Source of the DNA: Aquabacterium sp.
GTDB taxonomy: Bacteria > Pseudomonadota > Gammaproteobacteria > Burkholderiales > Burkholderiaceae_C
DNA length: 64,000 nucleotides
Assembly (NCBI RefSeq): GCF_029946005.1
Contig: NZ_JAQSDR010000002.1
Span: forward strand, 124,001-188,000
Direction: 5' to 3'
Part shown: in pieces, positions 46,056-54,760 of the stretch
Layout: every line of letters starts with the position of its first letter
How positions within the stretch are numbered: position 1 is the stretch's first letter
Position numbers and translations under genes: made by a program
The notes under the pieces: model-generated
What the model saw: only the letters and a program-made list of their open reading frames with translations
What the model was told of the DNA's origin: nothing
Database searches by the model: none

Positions 46056-46876
46056 GCGGTATATCAGTCATCATTCTGACCAAAAACGAGCAGCAGGATC
46101 TGCCTGGATGCCTCGATACGATGGGGTGGTCGGATGACGTCCATGTCTATGATTCGATGAGCACCGACGCGACAGTTTCGATCGCCGAACGGTATGGCGC
46201 CAAGGTCACGCAGCGGCCGTTCGACAACTGGGCGTCACACCAGAATTGGGGCCTGGACAACATCCCGTTCAAGCACCCATGGGTCTATTACAGCGACGCC
46301 GATGAACGCGTCACGCCAGAGTTGGTGCGGGCCATGCAGGCGGCCATCCAGAACCCAGGTGACGCGGTAGCCTTTCGGATCAAACGGCGCGACTACTTGT
46401 TTGGAACCTGGCTCAAGCATGTCACGCCATCCCCGTTCAACATCCGCCTGTTTAAACCAATGCGCTTGCGCTACGAGCGCCTGACCAATCCGGTGTCCAA
46501 GGTGGATGGCCCCGTGGGGAACATCTCTGAGCACTTTGTGCATTACCCTTTCAGCAAGGGCATCAAGTTCTGGTTTGAAAAACACAACTCCTACAGCACC
46601 TTCGAAGCAGGTCAGATCATTGACAACACCAAGTCGGGCGGAGGTGATTTCAGCCTGATCAAGGCATTGACTGCCAAAGATTTGAACGTCAGGAGATTCC
46701 ATCAAAAGGAACTCTATTACCGCATGCCTTTCAGGCCGCTCATCATGTTTTCGGTGCTGTACATCGGCAAACGCGGCTTTCTTGATGGCAAATCTGGTTT
46801 CATTTATGCCCTGTTGCGTGCCATTTACGAGTACATGATTGTGCTCAAGGTGCGTGAATACAGCGACAAGCCCTGA
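46052..46876 (+). CDS. Glycosyltransferase family 2 (WaaE/KdtX-like)
   Basis: The 274-residue GT-A enzyme begins MSGISVIILTKNEQQDLPGC with the NE-box typical of the family, and the DXD-like metal motif is in YYSDADERVTPEL. The C-terminal region (FRIKRRDYLFGTWLKHVTPS and FHQKELYYRMPFRPLIMFSV) resembles LPS-core beta-glucosyltransferases. It probably adds one sugar in exopolysaccharide assembly. The ATG at 46052 overlaps the previous stop. Confidence 0.9.
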   Translation: MSGISVIILTKNEQQDLPGCLDTMGWSDDVHVYDSMSTDATVSIAERYGAKVTQRPFDNWASHQNWGLDNIPFKHPWVYYSDADERVTPELVRAMQAAIQNPGDAVAFRIKRRDYLFGTWLKHVTPSPFNIRLFKPMRLRYERLTNPVSKVDGPVGNISEHFVHYPFSKGIKFWFEKHNSYSTFEAGQIIDNTKSGGGDFSLIKALTAKDLNVRRFHQKELYYRMPFRPLIMFSVLYIGKRGFLDGKSGFIYALLRAIYEYMIVLKVREYSDKP

Positions 46877-46879
46877 CCG

Positions 46880-47974
46880 TCATCGTGACAAGGCCCTTTT
46901 CCCAAGGGCCACAAAGGGCATTTCAATCCAGCGATAACCCGCTGCAGCCATTGCCACGCCAGCCAACAGCATGATGCCAATAGCAGGCCATGTCTCCTCG
47001 GCTTCGACGTACAAACCAAGCCAGATGGCCAAAGGGTGAAACAGGTACAGCGAATAAGACATGGCACCCAAAGACATTAAAAATGGAATTCGAAATTTAT
47101 CCTGCCTTTCATCTTGAAGCAAGAAATACAGGAAACCTGCAACCAACAGTGGAAGCAAAAAACGACGAGCTTGCAGATCGATAGGGTGAGGCAACAGCCC
47201 AATCAGCAGCGACAGCAGCAAACAGGTCATCCAGACCATGCGGCCATGCCGCTGGCTGACCTTCAACGATTTGCCTTGATGAATCCATTCAGCGAGTAAT
47301 GCGCCTAGGCACCAAACCCACCAACTTGCCAGGAAGATATTCTGCAACACCACTCGATTTGGCCCCGTGGGCAAGATACTGAAAGAAATTCCAAAAGTCA
47401 GGATACTGATCAACCATGCCAGGGCCAGGATCCTCATTGTTTTTCGGGGCCCGTCAAAGCGGCGCCAGAACGCTGCATACAACAAATAGAAGTGACACTC
47501 AACCACTACTGACCACAGAACATTATTCACAGCGACTCGATGCTCAGCAAAAAAACTGCTCAGCAAACTTAAATGTGCAAACACCGAGTTACTGGCAGCC
47601 TGAGGCAACAAGTGCGACGAATAAAATTTCCCCAGCACGAATGACAAGATGACACAAAAAAAGAATGCCGGATATATTCTATAAAATCGCCGGATCGCGT
47701 AAGCCTTGCGCTGAAAGGCAATGCCCCGATTTTCATCCATCAGCCTGGCCCAATGAATGCAAAAGCCGCTGAGCACAAAAAAAACAGAGACTCCCCACGG
47801 ACCGAGGTGGCCCATCACGGACTCGAGATACCTATTTGGCCACTGTTCCGAAAATTGCTGATAAATATGATGACCGAAGACGCTCAAGGCCGCCACGGCA
47901 CGCAATCCGTCCAACACAGGAAAAACCGTCCGTTTTGGCAATTGACTGGCAATGGATGTCATTTGGTTGGCCAT
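46880..47974 (-). CDS. OafA-type acyltransferase family 3, minus strand
   Basis: Acyltransferase-3 proteins are membrane enzymes that add acyl (usually acetyl) groups to polysaccharides. From the ATG at 47974 the protein is 364 residues with about ten helices and the family motifs VFPVLDGLRAVAALSVFGHH (catalytic His) and VSVFFVLSGFCIHWARLM. The gene is inverted relative to its neighbours and is noticeably more A+T-rich around 47500-48000, which suggests separate acquisition. Confidence 0.88.
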   Translation of the reverse strand: MANQMTSIASQLPKRTVFPVLDGLRAVAALSVFGHHIYQQFSEQWPNRYLESVMGHLGPWGVSVFFVLSGFCIHWARLMDENRGIAFQRKAYAIRRFYRIYPAFFFCVILSFVLGKFYSSHLLPQAASNSVFAHLSLLSSFFAEHRVAVNNVLWSVVVECHFYLLYAAFWRRFDGPRKTMRILALAWLISILTFGISFSILPTGPNRVVLQNIFLASWWVWCLGALLAEWIHQGKSLKVSQRHGRMVWMTCLLLSLLIGLLPHPIDLQARRFLLPLLVAGFLYFLLQDERQDKFRIPFLMSLGAMSYSLYLFHPLAIWLGLYVEAEETWPAIGIMLLAGVAMAAAGYRWIEMPFVALGKRALSR

Positions 47975-48166
47975 ACCCCTACGCCGCGAACGGAACACGT
48001 TATTCTCTTTGCCAAGTCAGCACGCCCCCAGTCTGACCAATCATGATGACATGTTCATTGCAGGCCATTTTTAACCAATGTCACACGCCATTCATGCCAA
48101 CCTGCTAGCGTTCAGCACAGTTGCGTTAGGCAACAATTTTGAACACAGCCAACGGATGGGCGGCGC

Positions 48167-49264
48167 ATGTACGGATCAATTCAGATATGCAGAGCCTTGG
48201 CAGCCCTGATGGTGGTGTGCTTCCATGTGGGGGGCAACCTGCACAAAGAAAATTATTTCGGCCGTGATGCCGACACCCTCAGTGTGTTTTTTTTTGGCGA
48301 TGCTGGAGTACCTTTTTTCTTTGTTCTGAGCGGATTCATCGTGACGTGGGCCCACTTTCAGGACTTCAATCACCCTAAAAAACTAGGCCAATACCTTGTT
48401 AAAAGAGCTGTCAGAATTTACCCATCCTATTGGATAGTATTTTTGGCAGTTTACGCAGTTGCGTATACCACCCCCTCTTGGCGAGAAACGCTTCCTACCG
48501 ACGTAGCTACATTGCTTCGCTCACTTTTATTACTCCCGCAAGACAAGAATGTCGTTGGGGGTGTGGGCGCACCCGTTTTATTCGTGGCCTGGACACTTCA
48601 ATACGAAATTATTTTTTATGCAGCAATTGGGCTTGGCATTATTCGCCAATGGTTATTATTTATACCTGCTGCGCTTTTTTTGATCAATTTCTTTTTTAAT
48701 GTATTTGACAGCATAGGCTTCTATCAGGAATACCTCTCCAATATTCGTATTTTTTTATTTGGGATGGGGGTTTTGGTGGCCTACGCCGCCAAAAGCTCAT
48801 GTCGAATACCTAACCCCCTGGTCCTCGCATGGGGTGGCGCCCTGGGATTTGCAGCACTTGCAATCGCAGAGAACATCTATGGCAAAGATTGGGGCCCCAT
48901 TGACCACATCATTGCCTATGGAATTTTCAGTTCATCTTTGGTATTGGGCCTGATCAAACACGAGGACGGTGGCAACAGAATATCAACAAGCAGCTTCATG
49001 GCCAAGATCGGCGATGCATCCTATTCGCTGTATCTTTTGCATGTTCCCATCATGTCCGTTCTTTGCAAAATCGCGGTTCTGTCGGGCATGTCCGGCCCCT
49101 TGGGCGCCTGGGTGGCTGAAATCTTCATTGTGTCAACCTGCACATTGGTTGCCATGGCTTTTCATGCGCGCATTGAGCGGCCCATCATGCGGGCCATCAA
49201 TGTCCACATCTCACCTCGCCCCAGCCACTGGGCCACTGGCAGCAAGCCACTGCCCAGTGGCTGA
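48167..49264 (+). CDS. OafA-type acyltransferase family 3 in an A+T-rich patch
   Basis: The 365-residue protein has the usual topology and motifs: IQICRALAALMVVCFHVGGN (family R and H residues), VPFFFVLSGFIVTW and KRAVRIYPSYWIVF. Residues 145-190 include a run of hydrophobic helices. By my count, bases 48601-48720 are 32% G+C, far below the neighbours (for example 37 of 60, or 62%, at 50521-50580). This points to horizontal acquisition of this part. A short hairpin (AGCCACT/AGTGGCT, 49245-49262) covers the end of the coding sequence. Confidence 0.9.
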   Translation: MYGSIQICRALAALMVVCFHVGGNLHKENYFGRDADTLSVFFFGDAGVPFFFVLSGFIVTWAHFQDFNHPKKLGQYLVKRAVRIYPSYWIVFLAVYAVAYTTPSWRETLPTDVATLLRSLLLLPQDKNVVGGVGAPVLFVAWTLQYEIIFYAAIGLGIIRQWLLFIPAALFLINFFFNVFDSIGFYQEYLSNIRIFLFGMGVLVAYAAKSSCRIPNPLVLAWGGALGFAALAIAENIYGKDWGPIDHIIAYGIFSSSLVLGLIKHEDGGNRISTSSFMAKIGDASYSLYLLHVPIMSVLCKIAVLSGMSGPLGAWVAEIFIVSTCTLVAMAFHARIERPIMRAINVHISPRPSHWATGSKPLPSG

Positions 49265-49334
49265 CGGCGCCATGACGCGCTTCCAGCCTGCAACGTCGTC
49301 ATGGCGTCACACGCGATGGCCAAAATAGTGCGGC

Positions 49335-50504
49335 ATGAAGCTCGTATTTTTCTGCCACCCCTCGTTCATGCGCTCGCAAAGCATGCCGCGCTTTGCACGC
49401 ATGATTGGCGGTGCCATGCAGGCCAAAGGTTACGAGGTTGCCTACTGGGCGCCACAGGCCTGGGTCCACACCTTTTTCGACAAAACACGGCTGGCCAAAT
49501 GGGCGGGCTATGTGGATCAGTACCTGGTCTTTCCGCTCCAGGTGAAGGCTCGTTTGCTTCGCCAACCACCCGGCACCTTGTTCGTGTTTTGCGACCAGGC
49601 ACTCGGCCCATGGGTTCCGCTGGTCAAGCACCTGCCCCATGTGGTTCATGCCCATGATTTGCTGGCACTGCGCTCAGCCCTGGGGCAGATCCCCCAAAAC
49701 CCGACGTCCAGCACAGGTCGGCTATACCAACGCTACATTCGCCGCGGCTTCCGTCAAGCCCGGCATTTCATTTCTGTGTCCAAGCGCACGCAGAACGACC
49801 TGGTAGAGCATGGGCAGGTACAAGCCCAGACATCGCGCGTGGTCTACAACGGCCTGAACTATCCCTACAAGCCAGTACCCCGCGCCAAGGCTTTTCAAAA
49901 GCTGAGCCGAGCCGGCCTGCCGGCCACCGACGAAGGCATGATCCTGCACGTTGGCGGTGGCCAATGGTACAAAAACACCGCTGGGGTCATCCACCTGTAT
50001 GCACGGTACGCCGCGCGGCATGACAACCCACTGCCGCTGTGGATGGTCAGCCCTCACCCCTCCAACCCGGAGGTTCTTGATGCCCTGAAGCAAGTGCCTG
50101 CGCAAGGCTGCGTTCTGTTTTACCAAGGCATTGACAACGCAGCCCTGGAGGCCGCCTATTCAGTGGCCAGGGCATTCTTGTTCCCCAGTCTGGCCGAGGG
50201 CTTTGGCTGGCCCATCGTGGAGGCGCAGGCCTGCGGCTGCCCGGTCATCACCACCGACGATGCCCCCATGAACGAGATCGCCGGGCCGCTGGCCAGCTAC
50301 TTGCCCATACTCAAACCGGGGGATGACATCGGCGCGTGGGCAGAGCAAGGCGCTGATGTGCTGGAGGCATTGCTTCAGGTGGATCAGGGCGAACAGGTTT
50401 CACAGCGGCAAAGCCGGATTGCCTGGGCCGGGCAGTTCACCACGCACAAGGCCATCGAAGGCTATCTCTCGATTTATCAGTCGGTGTTTGCGCTGGAGTC
50501 TTGA
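49335..50504 (+). CDS. Glycosyltransferase family 4
   Basis: The 389-residue GT-B protein has an N-terminal domain beginning LVFFCHPSFMRSQSMPRFAR and donor-domain motifs LHVGGGQWYKNTAGVIHLY and FPSLAEGFGWPIVEAQACGC (the EX7E-type glutamate box). It resembles family 4 mannosyl- or rhamnosyl-type transferases, but the donor cannot be read. It is the gene before an acyltransferase that starts two bases after its stop. Confidence 0.92.
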   Translation: MKLVFFCHPSFMRSQSMPRFARMIGGAMQAKGYEVAYWAPQAWVHTFFDKTRLAKWAGYVDQYLVFPLQVKARLLRQPPGTLFVFCDQALGPWVPLVKHLPHVVHAHDLLALRSALGQIPQNPTSSTGRLYQRYIRRGFRQARHFISVSKRTQNDLVEHGQVQAQTSRVVYNGLNYPYKPVPRAKAFQKLSRAGLPATDEGMILHVGGGQWYKNTAGVIHLYARYAARHDNPLPLWMVSPHPSNPEVLDALKQVPAQGCVLFYQGIDNAALEAAYSVARAFLFPSLAEGFGWPIVEAQACGCPVITTDDAPMNEIAGPLASYLPILKPGDDIGAWAEQGADVLEALLQVDQGEQVSQRQSRIAWAGQFTTHKAIEGYLSIYQSVFALES

Positions 50505-50505
50505 G

Positions 50506-51690
50506 GTGACCAAGGGCCGCCATCATTTGCTCGATCTGATGCGAGGCCTTGCGGCCGTGCTGGTTTGTGCCGGCCACCTGCGCGCCGCCACCATGGTGGA
50601 CCTGGGCACTGCCGAATCGCCAGGTCTGGTTGACACTTTTCTGTATGCCCTGACCAGCCTGGGCCACCAGTCGGTCATGGTGTTTTTTGTTTTGAGCGGC
50701 TACCTGGTGGGCGGGTCCGTGTTGACCGCAGGCTCGCGCTTCAGTTGGCGCTCCTATGCACAAGCGCGATTAAGTCGACTGTGGACCGTGCTGCTGCCAT
50801 GCCTGGCCCTGACTTGGGCCGTCGATCAAACCATTGTCAAGCTGGCCCCGCAAGTACTTTCAGGTGCCTATGCGACGCTCTGGCATTCGGCGCCGCAGCC
50901 CGATCACTACGATGCCTCACTGGGCACGTTGTTGGGAAACCTGGTTTTCTTGCAGACCATCAAGGTACCTGTTTTTGGCAGCAACGGCCCACTGTGGAGC
51001 CTGGCCAACGAGTTCTGGTACTACGTGCTTTTCCCACTCATGTTCATCGCATTCGCTGGCCAGAAGACCGGCATCACAGCACGCCAAAGATGGACTGCTG
51101 CGGCATTGACTTTGGCTCTGGGTGTTCTTCTGCCCGCCGATCTTCTGTGCGGCTACGCCATATGGCTCATGGGTGTCGTCGCATTTGTGACGCCCCGCGT
51201 CCACAGGCCATCTTCGGGCCGATCAACAAGACCAGGCCGCTGGTTGCAACCCGCGATCGCCAGCTTGGCATTCCTGGCCGCCATTGGATTTTCAAAATGG
51301 GCCACCCCAAAAAACTGGAATGCGCCATGGGGAGACTTCGTGCTGGGCATGGGTGTCGCCTACTTTGTCTACCACTGCGGGCCTCTGTCGTCATCACGGT
51401 CATGGCCTCGCTGGATGCGGCACGCCATTGAGCGCTTGTCAGACATGTCCTTCTCGCTGTACTTGTCGCATTTTCCTTTGGTCATGCTGATCGGCACCAG
51501 TGCCTACCTTGATGAACGCATGCAGCCATCCCTGCTGTCCTGGACGGTCATGCTGGGTTGGCTGGGGGTTCTGATTCTGGCTGGGCATGTGGTGTGGTGG
51601 CTGTGCGAACGGCACACACCCACCGTGCGAAAGATGATGGCCTTGTCCATGTCCGCGCAACGCGGCATTCGGCACCCCCCGAGTTCATGA
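50506..51690 (+). CDS. OafA-type acyltransferase family 3
   Basis: This third acyltransferase-3 gene begins with a GTG at 50506 because GGAG (50495-50498) lies seven bases upstream and the family N-terminus follows at once: LLDLMRGLAAVLVCAGHLRA. The 394-residue protein has about ten helices and the motif VMVFFVLSGYLVGGSVL. It may acylate a different position from the other two. It has normal base composition, unlike the gene at 48167. Confidence 0.9.
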   Translation: MTKGRHHLLDLMRGLAAVLVCAGHLRAATMVDLGTAESPGLVDTFLYALTSLGHQSVMVFFVLSGYLVGGSVLTAGSRFSWRSYAQARLSRLWTVLLPCLALTWAVDQTIVKLAPQVLSGAYATLWHSAPQPDHYDASLGTLLGNLVFLQTIKVPVFGSNGPLWSLANEFWYYVLFPLMFIAFAGQKTGITARQRWTAAALTLALGVLLPADLLCGYAIWLMGVVAFVTPRVHRPSSGRSTRPGRWLQPAIASLAFLAAIGFSKWATPKNWNAPWGDFVLGMGVAYFVYHCGPLSSSRSWPRWMRHAIERLSDMSFSLYLSHFPLVMLIGTSAYLDERMQPSLLSWTVMLGWLGVLILAGHVVWWLCERHTPTVRKMMALSMSAQRGIRHPPSS

Positions 51691-51866
51691 AGATGACAAC
51701 TTGAAACGTCACCATTCGTTAAGAACTCAGCGCGCTTAGCGGCACAGCGCAAAGAGTCGACAGGTCTCCAACACCGACAGATGCATCCCGTGATCCATGT
51801 GGACCACGCGGCGGCTTTGTCACGCCTGTTGGAGTCACACGAACAGTCAGCGCTGAAAGAACATCC
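51691..51866. other. Short intergenic stretch before the WcaI-like gene
   Basis: No gene is seen. An 8-bp inverted repeat (CTCCAACA at 51766-51773 and TGTTGGAG at 51827-51834) encloses about 53 bases. There is no T-run and no clear promoter. The following gene may have its own promoter here, but I could not identify it. Confidence 0.3.
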
Positions 51867-53111
51867 GTGAAGATTCTCATTTACAGCGCCAATTTCGCCC
51901 CCGAGCCGACAGGCATTGGCAAGTACTCCGGCGAGATGGCCGAGTGGTTGGTGTCCGAAGGGCACGAGGTTCGCGTGGTGGCCGCACCGCCTTACTACCC
52001 CGACTGGAAAATCGCCGAAGGCTATGCATGGCCACCTTACCGCCACGAGATGTGGAAAGGCGCACGCGTGTGGCGCGCCCCGCTGTGGGTGCCCGCCAAA
52101 CCCAGTGGCCTCAAGCGCATCCTGCATCTTCTGACCTTCGCGGCCTCGTCATTGCCCGTGATGCTGCGGCAAGTGGGCTGGCGCCCGGACGTGGTGTTGA
52201 CCGTGGCACCCGCCTTTGTGTGCGCCCCCACCGGCTGGCTGACCGCGCGTTTGTCTGGCGCCCAGGCCTGGCTGCATGTGCAGGACTTCGAGATCGACGT
52301 GGCCTTCAAAATGGGCCTGATGGAAGGCCGAGGCGCGCGCCAGACCCTGCTATGGCTGGAGCGGCGCATGCTCAGGCGCTTCGATGTAGTGTCGTCCATC
52401 TCGATGCGCATGGTGGACCGCTTGCGGAACAAGGGCGTGGACCGCGACTGCATTCGGCACTTTCCCAACTGGGTCGATGTGGACAAGGTGCGCCCCTTGG
52501 GCCATGTGAGCGCCTACCGCGAAGAGCTGGGCATTTCGCAAAGCGCCACGGTGGTGTTGTTCTCGGGCACCTTGGGCAGCAAGCAAGGCTTGATGATGAT
52601 CCCCGAGGCCGCCAGGCTGCTGGCGCATCGCACGGACGTTGAGTTCGTAATCTGCGGCGATGGGGTGATGAAGCCCCAGCTCGAAGCCGCCTGTGCGGAC
52701 CTGGGCAATGTGCGGCTGCTGCCCTTGCAACCCGTCGAGCGCCTGGGCGAGTTGCTGGGCCTGGCCGACATCCATTTGCTGCCCCAGTGCCCCGAGGCGG
52801 AAGACCTGGTGCTGCCCTCCAAGCTGTCGGGCATGTTGTCCAGCGGTCGCCCCGTGGTGGCCACGTGTCGTGAAGGCACGGAGATGGCACACGTGGTGTC
52901 TCGCTGCGGCATCGTGGTGCCGCCCGATGACCACCCGGCCCTGGCCGACGCCATCGAGTCACTGGCCAATCGGCCTGATGCACGCCATGAGTTGGGCCTG
53001 CTGGCCCGGCGGTTCGCAGAAGACCACCTGGCCCAGAAGTCTGTTCTGGGCAAGTGGATCCAGCAGCTCGACGAGTTGCTGGCCCCGGATCCGATCACCA
53101 TCGACTCTTAA
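51867..53111 (+). CDS. WcaI-like glycosyltransferase family 4
   Basis: The 414-residue protein has the WcaI-type N-terminus ILIYSANFAPEPTGIGKYSG and the downstream segments PPYYPDWKIAEGYAWPPYRH and VLFSGTLGSKQGLMMIPEAA. In E. coli WcaI is a colanic acid mannosyl- or fucosyltransferase-class enzyme, but the specific donor here is unknown. It starts with GTG. It is the last glycosyltransferase of the locus, and the PEP-CTERM gene follows after 21 bases. Confidence 0.9.
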   Translation: MKILIYSANFAPEPTGIGKYSGEMAEWLVSEGHEVRVVAAPPYYPDWKIAEGYAWPPYRHEMWKGARVWRAPLWVPAKPSGLKRILHLLTFAASSLPVMLRQVGWRPDVVLTVAPAFVCAPTGWLTARLSGAQAWLHVQDFEIDVAFKMGLMEGRGARQTLLWLERRMLRRFDVVSSISMRMVDRLRNKGVDRDCIRHFPNWVDVDKVRPLGHVSAYREELGISQSATVVLFSGTLGSKQGLMMIPEAARLLAHRTDVEFVICGDGVMKPQLEAACADLGNVRLLPLQPVERLGELLGLADIHLLPQCPEAEDLVLPSKLSGMLSSGRPVVATCREGTEMAHVVSRCGIVVPPDDHPALADAIESLANRPDARHELGLLARRFAEDHLAQKSVLGKWIQQLDELLAPDPITIDS

Positions 53112-53132
53112 CCAATAATCTCAGAGGGAACC

Positions 53133-54041
53133 ATGCAAACCATTCGACACCTCACGGCCATCACCTTGGCCACCATGGCCTTGAGTGGCCAAGCCTTGGC
53201 GGGGTCCTACCCGACAGGCCACGCAGCCATGTCGGTCCAGATCTCCGATGAAGCAGGCTTCAATTGGGACCTCAACCTGACGCCCTTTTCCAGCTATGAC
53301 GCCAGCACCGGAAATTTTGGCCTCAACCTCAGCAGCGTTCAAACGCCAGTGAGCGATGCGCTTGGCGAATGGAAGAAGGGGACCACCCAGGTCTATGACA
53401 CCAAGACCGACACCTATGTGAACATCCCCGGCATTTCATGGCACAGCTGGGCCACGGTCAATGGCACCATCGGTTCTGGTGCGGCCGACCCCAGCAACCC
53501 ATGGCGCACGAGCGTGACCTTCACTGCCTTGGGCAACATCGATCCCGACATGTCCTACGGCTTCTTCGCCAAAAACAACACCAACACGACCCAGACCTAC
53601 ACGGTCAACTATGGCGAATCCATCGCTCCGACCATCAACGGCAACTACACCTTGCACGCCGACATCTCTGGCGGCGTGACCAATCCTTCCGGAACGGGTG
53701 CTATCAACGTTTCGCAAGTGCCTGGTTTCACCAAGCTGCAGGCGGTTCGCTTGTCCAGCGACGGGGGCACGACCTTTGTCAATGGCGGCGTGGATGTGGG
53801 CAACGCGTACACCTCCACCACCTTTGGCAGCCAGGCCTACGGCAATGACAGCGCCGACACCACGGGCACTGGCAACTACAACTACTGGGATTTCAAGACC
53901 CAGTTCACCTTGTCGGCCAAGGACACCATTGCCTTGACGGGTTACACCGAGATCACGGCGGTGCCTGAGCCAGCTTCGTGGATTCTGCCAGTGCTGGGCT
54001 TGGCAGGTTTGGGAGCTTTGCGCCGGTATCGCCAGCGATAA
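53133..54041 (+). CDS. PEP-CTERM domain protein
   Basis: The 302-residue protein has a signal peptide (ITLATMALSGQALAGSYPTG) and a C-terminal sorting signal: VPEP at residues 277-280, a hydrophobic stretch (WILPVLGLAGLGAL) and the basic end RRYRQR. This is the substrate signal of exosortases, so XrtB at 33554 is the likely processing enzyme. The middle is rich in Thr, Ser, Asn and Gly (for example TSTTFGSQAYGNDSADTTGT), like other secreted PEP-CTERM proteins. No other domain is recognised. It is only 21 bases after the WcaI-like gene. Confidence 0.9.
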   Translation: MQTIRHLTAITLATMALSGQALAGSYPTGHAAMSVQISDEAGFNWDLNLTPFSSYDASTGNFGLNLSSVQTPVSDALGEWKKGTTQVYDTKTDTYVNIPGISWHSWATVNGTIGSGAADPSNPWRTSVTFTALGNIDPDMSYGFFAKNNTNTTQTYTVNYGESIAPTINGNYTLHADISGGVTNPSGTGAINVSQVPGFTKLQAVRLSSDGGTTFVNGGVDVGNAYTSTTFGSQAYGNDSADTTGTGNYNYWDFKTQFTLSAKDTIALTGYTEITAVPEPASWILPVLGLAGLGALRRYRQR

Positions 54042-54063
54042 AAATCGCGGTGAGATGTTCAAA

Positions 54064-54089
54064 GGCCACCTTGATCAGGTGGCCTTTTT
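54064..54089 (+). terminator. Rho-independent terminator after the PEP-CTERM gene
   Basis: GGCCACCT (54064-54071) and AGGTGGCC (54077-54084) form a perfect 8-bp stem with the loop TGATC, followed directly by five T (54085-54089). It ends transcription of the plus-strand exopolysaccharide run. The T-run touches the stop codon of the converging coiled-coil gene, and the stem could also work in the other direction. Confidence 0.9.
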
Positions 54090-54760
54090 CATGGCTTTAC
54101 GGTTGCTGCATCCAGCCTACTGCGGTACTCGGCAGCCTGGTTCTCCAGGGTCACTCGGGCCACCTGGAAAAACGGCTCCTTAGCAGCCAGAACATCAGCA
54201 ACGCCCTTGCTTTCATAGCGCGTCAGCAGGTCTTTCCCAAGACTGACCAACGCTGCATTGTCTTTGCGGCAGGCGCTGTTGCCTTGCATCAGTTGCTGGT
54301 GCTTTGACTGCAGGCTGCTCAAGGCCAGCTCACCGGCCTGAGCCTTTCCGCGCTCAGCACTGGCCTCAGTCTTCGCTTGATCGAGCTGCTTTTGCAACGC
54401 CACCACCTGCTCGGACAAAGCGGTTCGTTCCTGCTTGAGCGACGTCACCTCGGTGTTCAGCCCATTGAGCTTACGCGTTGACGCATTGGCCGAGGCCTTT
54501 TGGCTGCTGGCCTCTGATTGAATCGACTTCAAGGCCTGCTCCAACGCTGCCTTCTCTTGCGCGGTTTTGGATTGGGCCTCCTCCAGCGAGGTCTTCTCTT
54601 GCTGGACCTGGCGCATCTGCAGCTTCAAGCGCTTGAGTTGTTCTTGCTCGCGGTCATTGGACTGCGCAAAGGTAGCTGAGGTGGCAAATGCTGCGCAGAC
54701 CAAGGTCATGAGCAAGCGAGCCCCGACACGTAGGCGATGCGGATTGTCAGAAGCGAACAT
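54089..54760 (-). CDS. Secreted coiled-coil protein, last gene of the ExbB-ExbD-TonB-porin operon
   Basis: I do not recognise a named family. The ATG at 54760 follows AGGTGG at six bases and gives 223 residues: a signal peptide (MTLVCAAFATSATFAQSND), then a long alpha-helical coiled coil from about residue 35 to 160 rich in Glu, Gln, Lys and Ala (LKLQMRQVQQEKTSLEEAQS), and a C-terminal segment with one cysteine (NSACRKDNAALVSLGKDLLT). It is probably periplasmic. Its start overlaps the porin stop by 14 bases, so it works with that operon, perhaps spanning the periplasm. Confidence 0.72.
   Translation of the reverse strand: MFASDNPHRLRVGARLLMTLVCAAFATSATFAQSNDREQEQLKRLKLQMRQVQQEKTSLEEAQSKTAQEKAALEQALKSIQSEASSQKASANASTRKLNGLNTEVTSLKQERTALSEQVVALQKQLDQAKTEASAERGKAQAGELALSSLQSKHQQLMQGNSACRKDNAALVSLGKDLLTRYESKGVADVLAAKEPFFQVARVTLENQAAEYRSRLDAATVKP

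Noticed and set aside
48120..48140. Short hairpin GTTGC-GCAAC followed by AATTTT upstream of the acyltransferase gene
   Set aside because: The stem is only five bases and it lies in a 5' region, so calling it a terminator is not justified.
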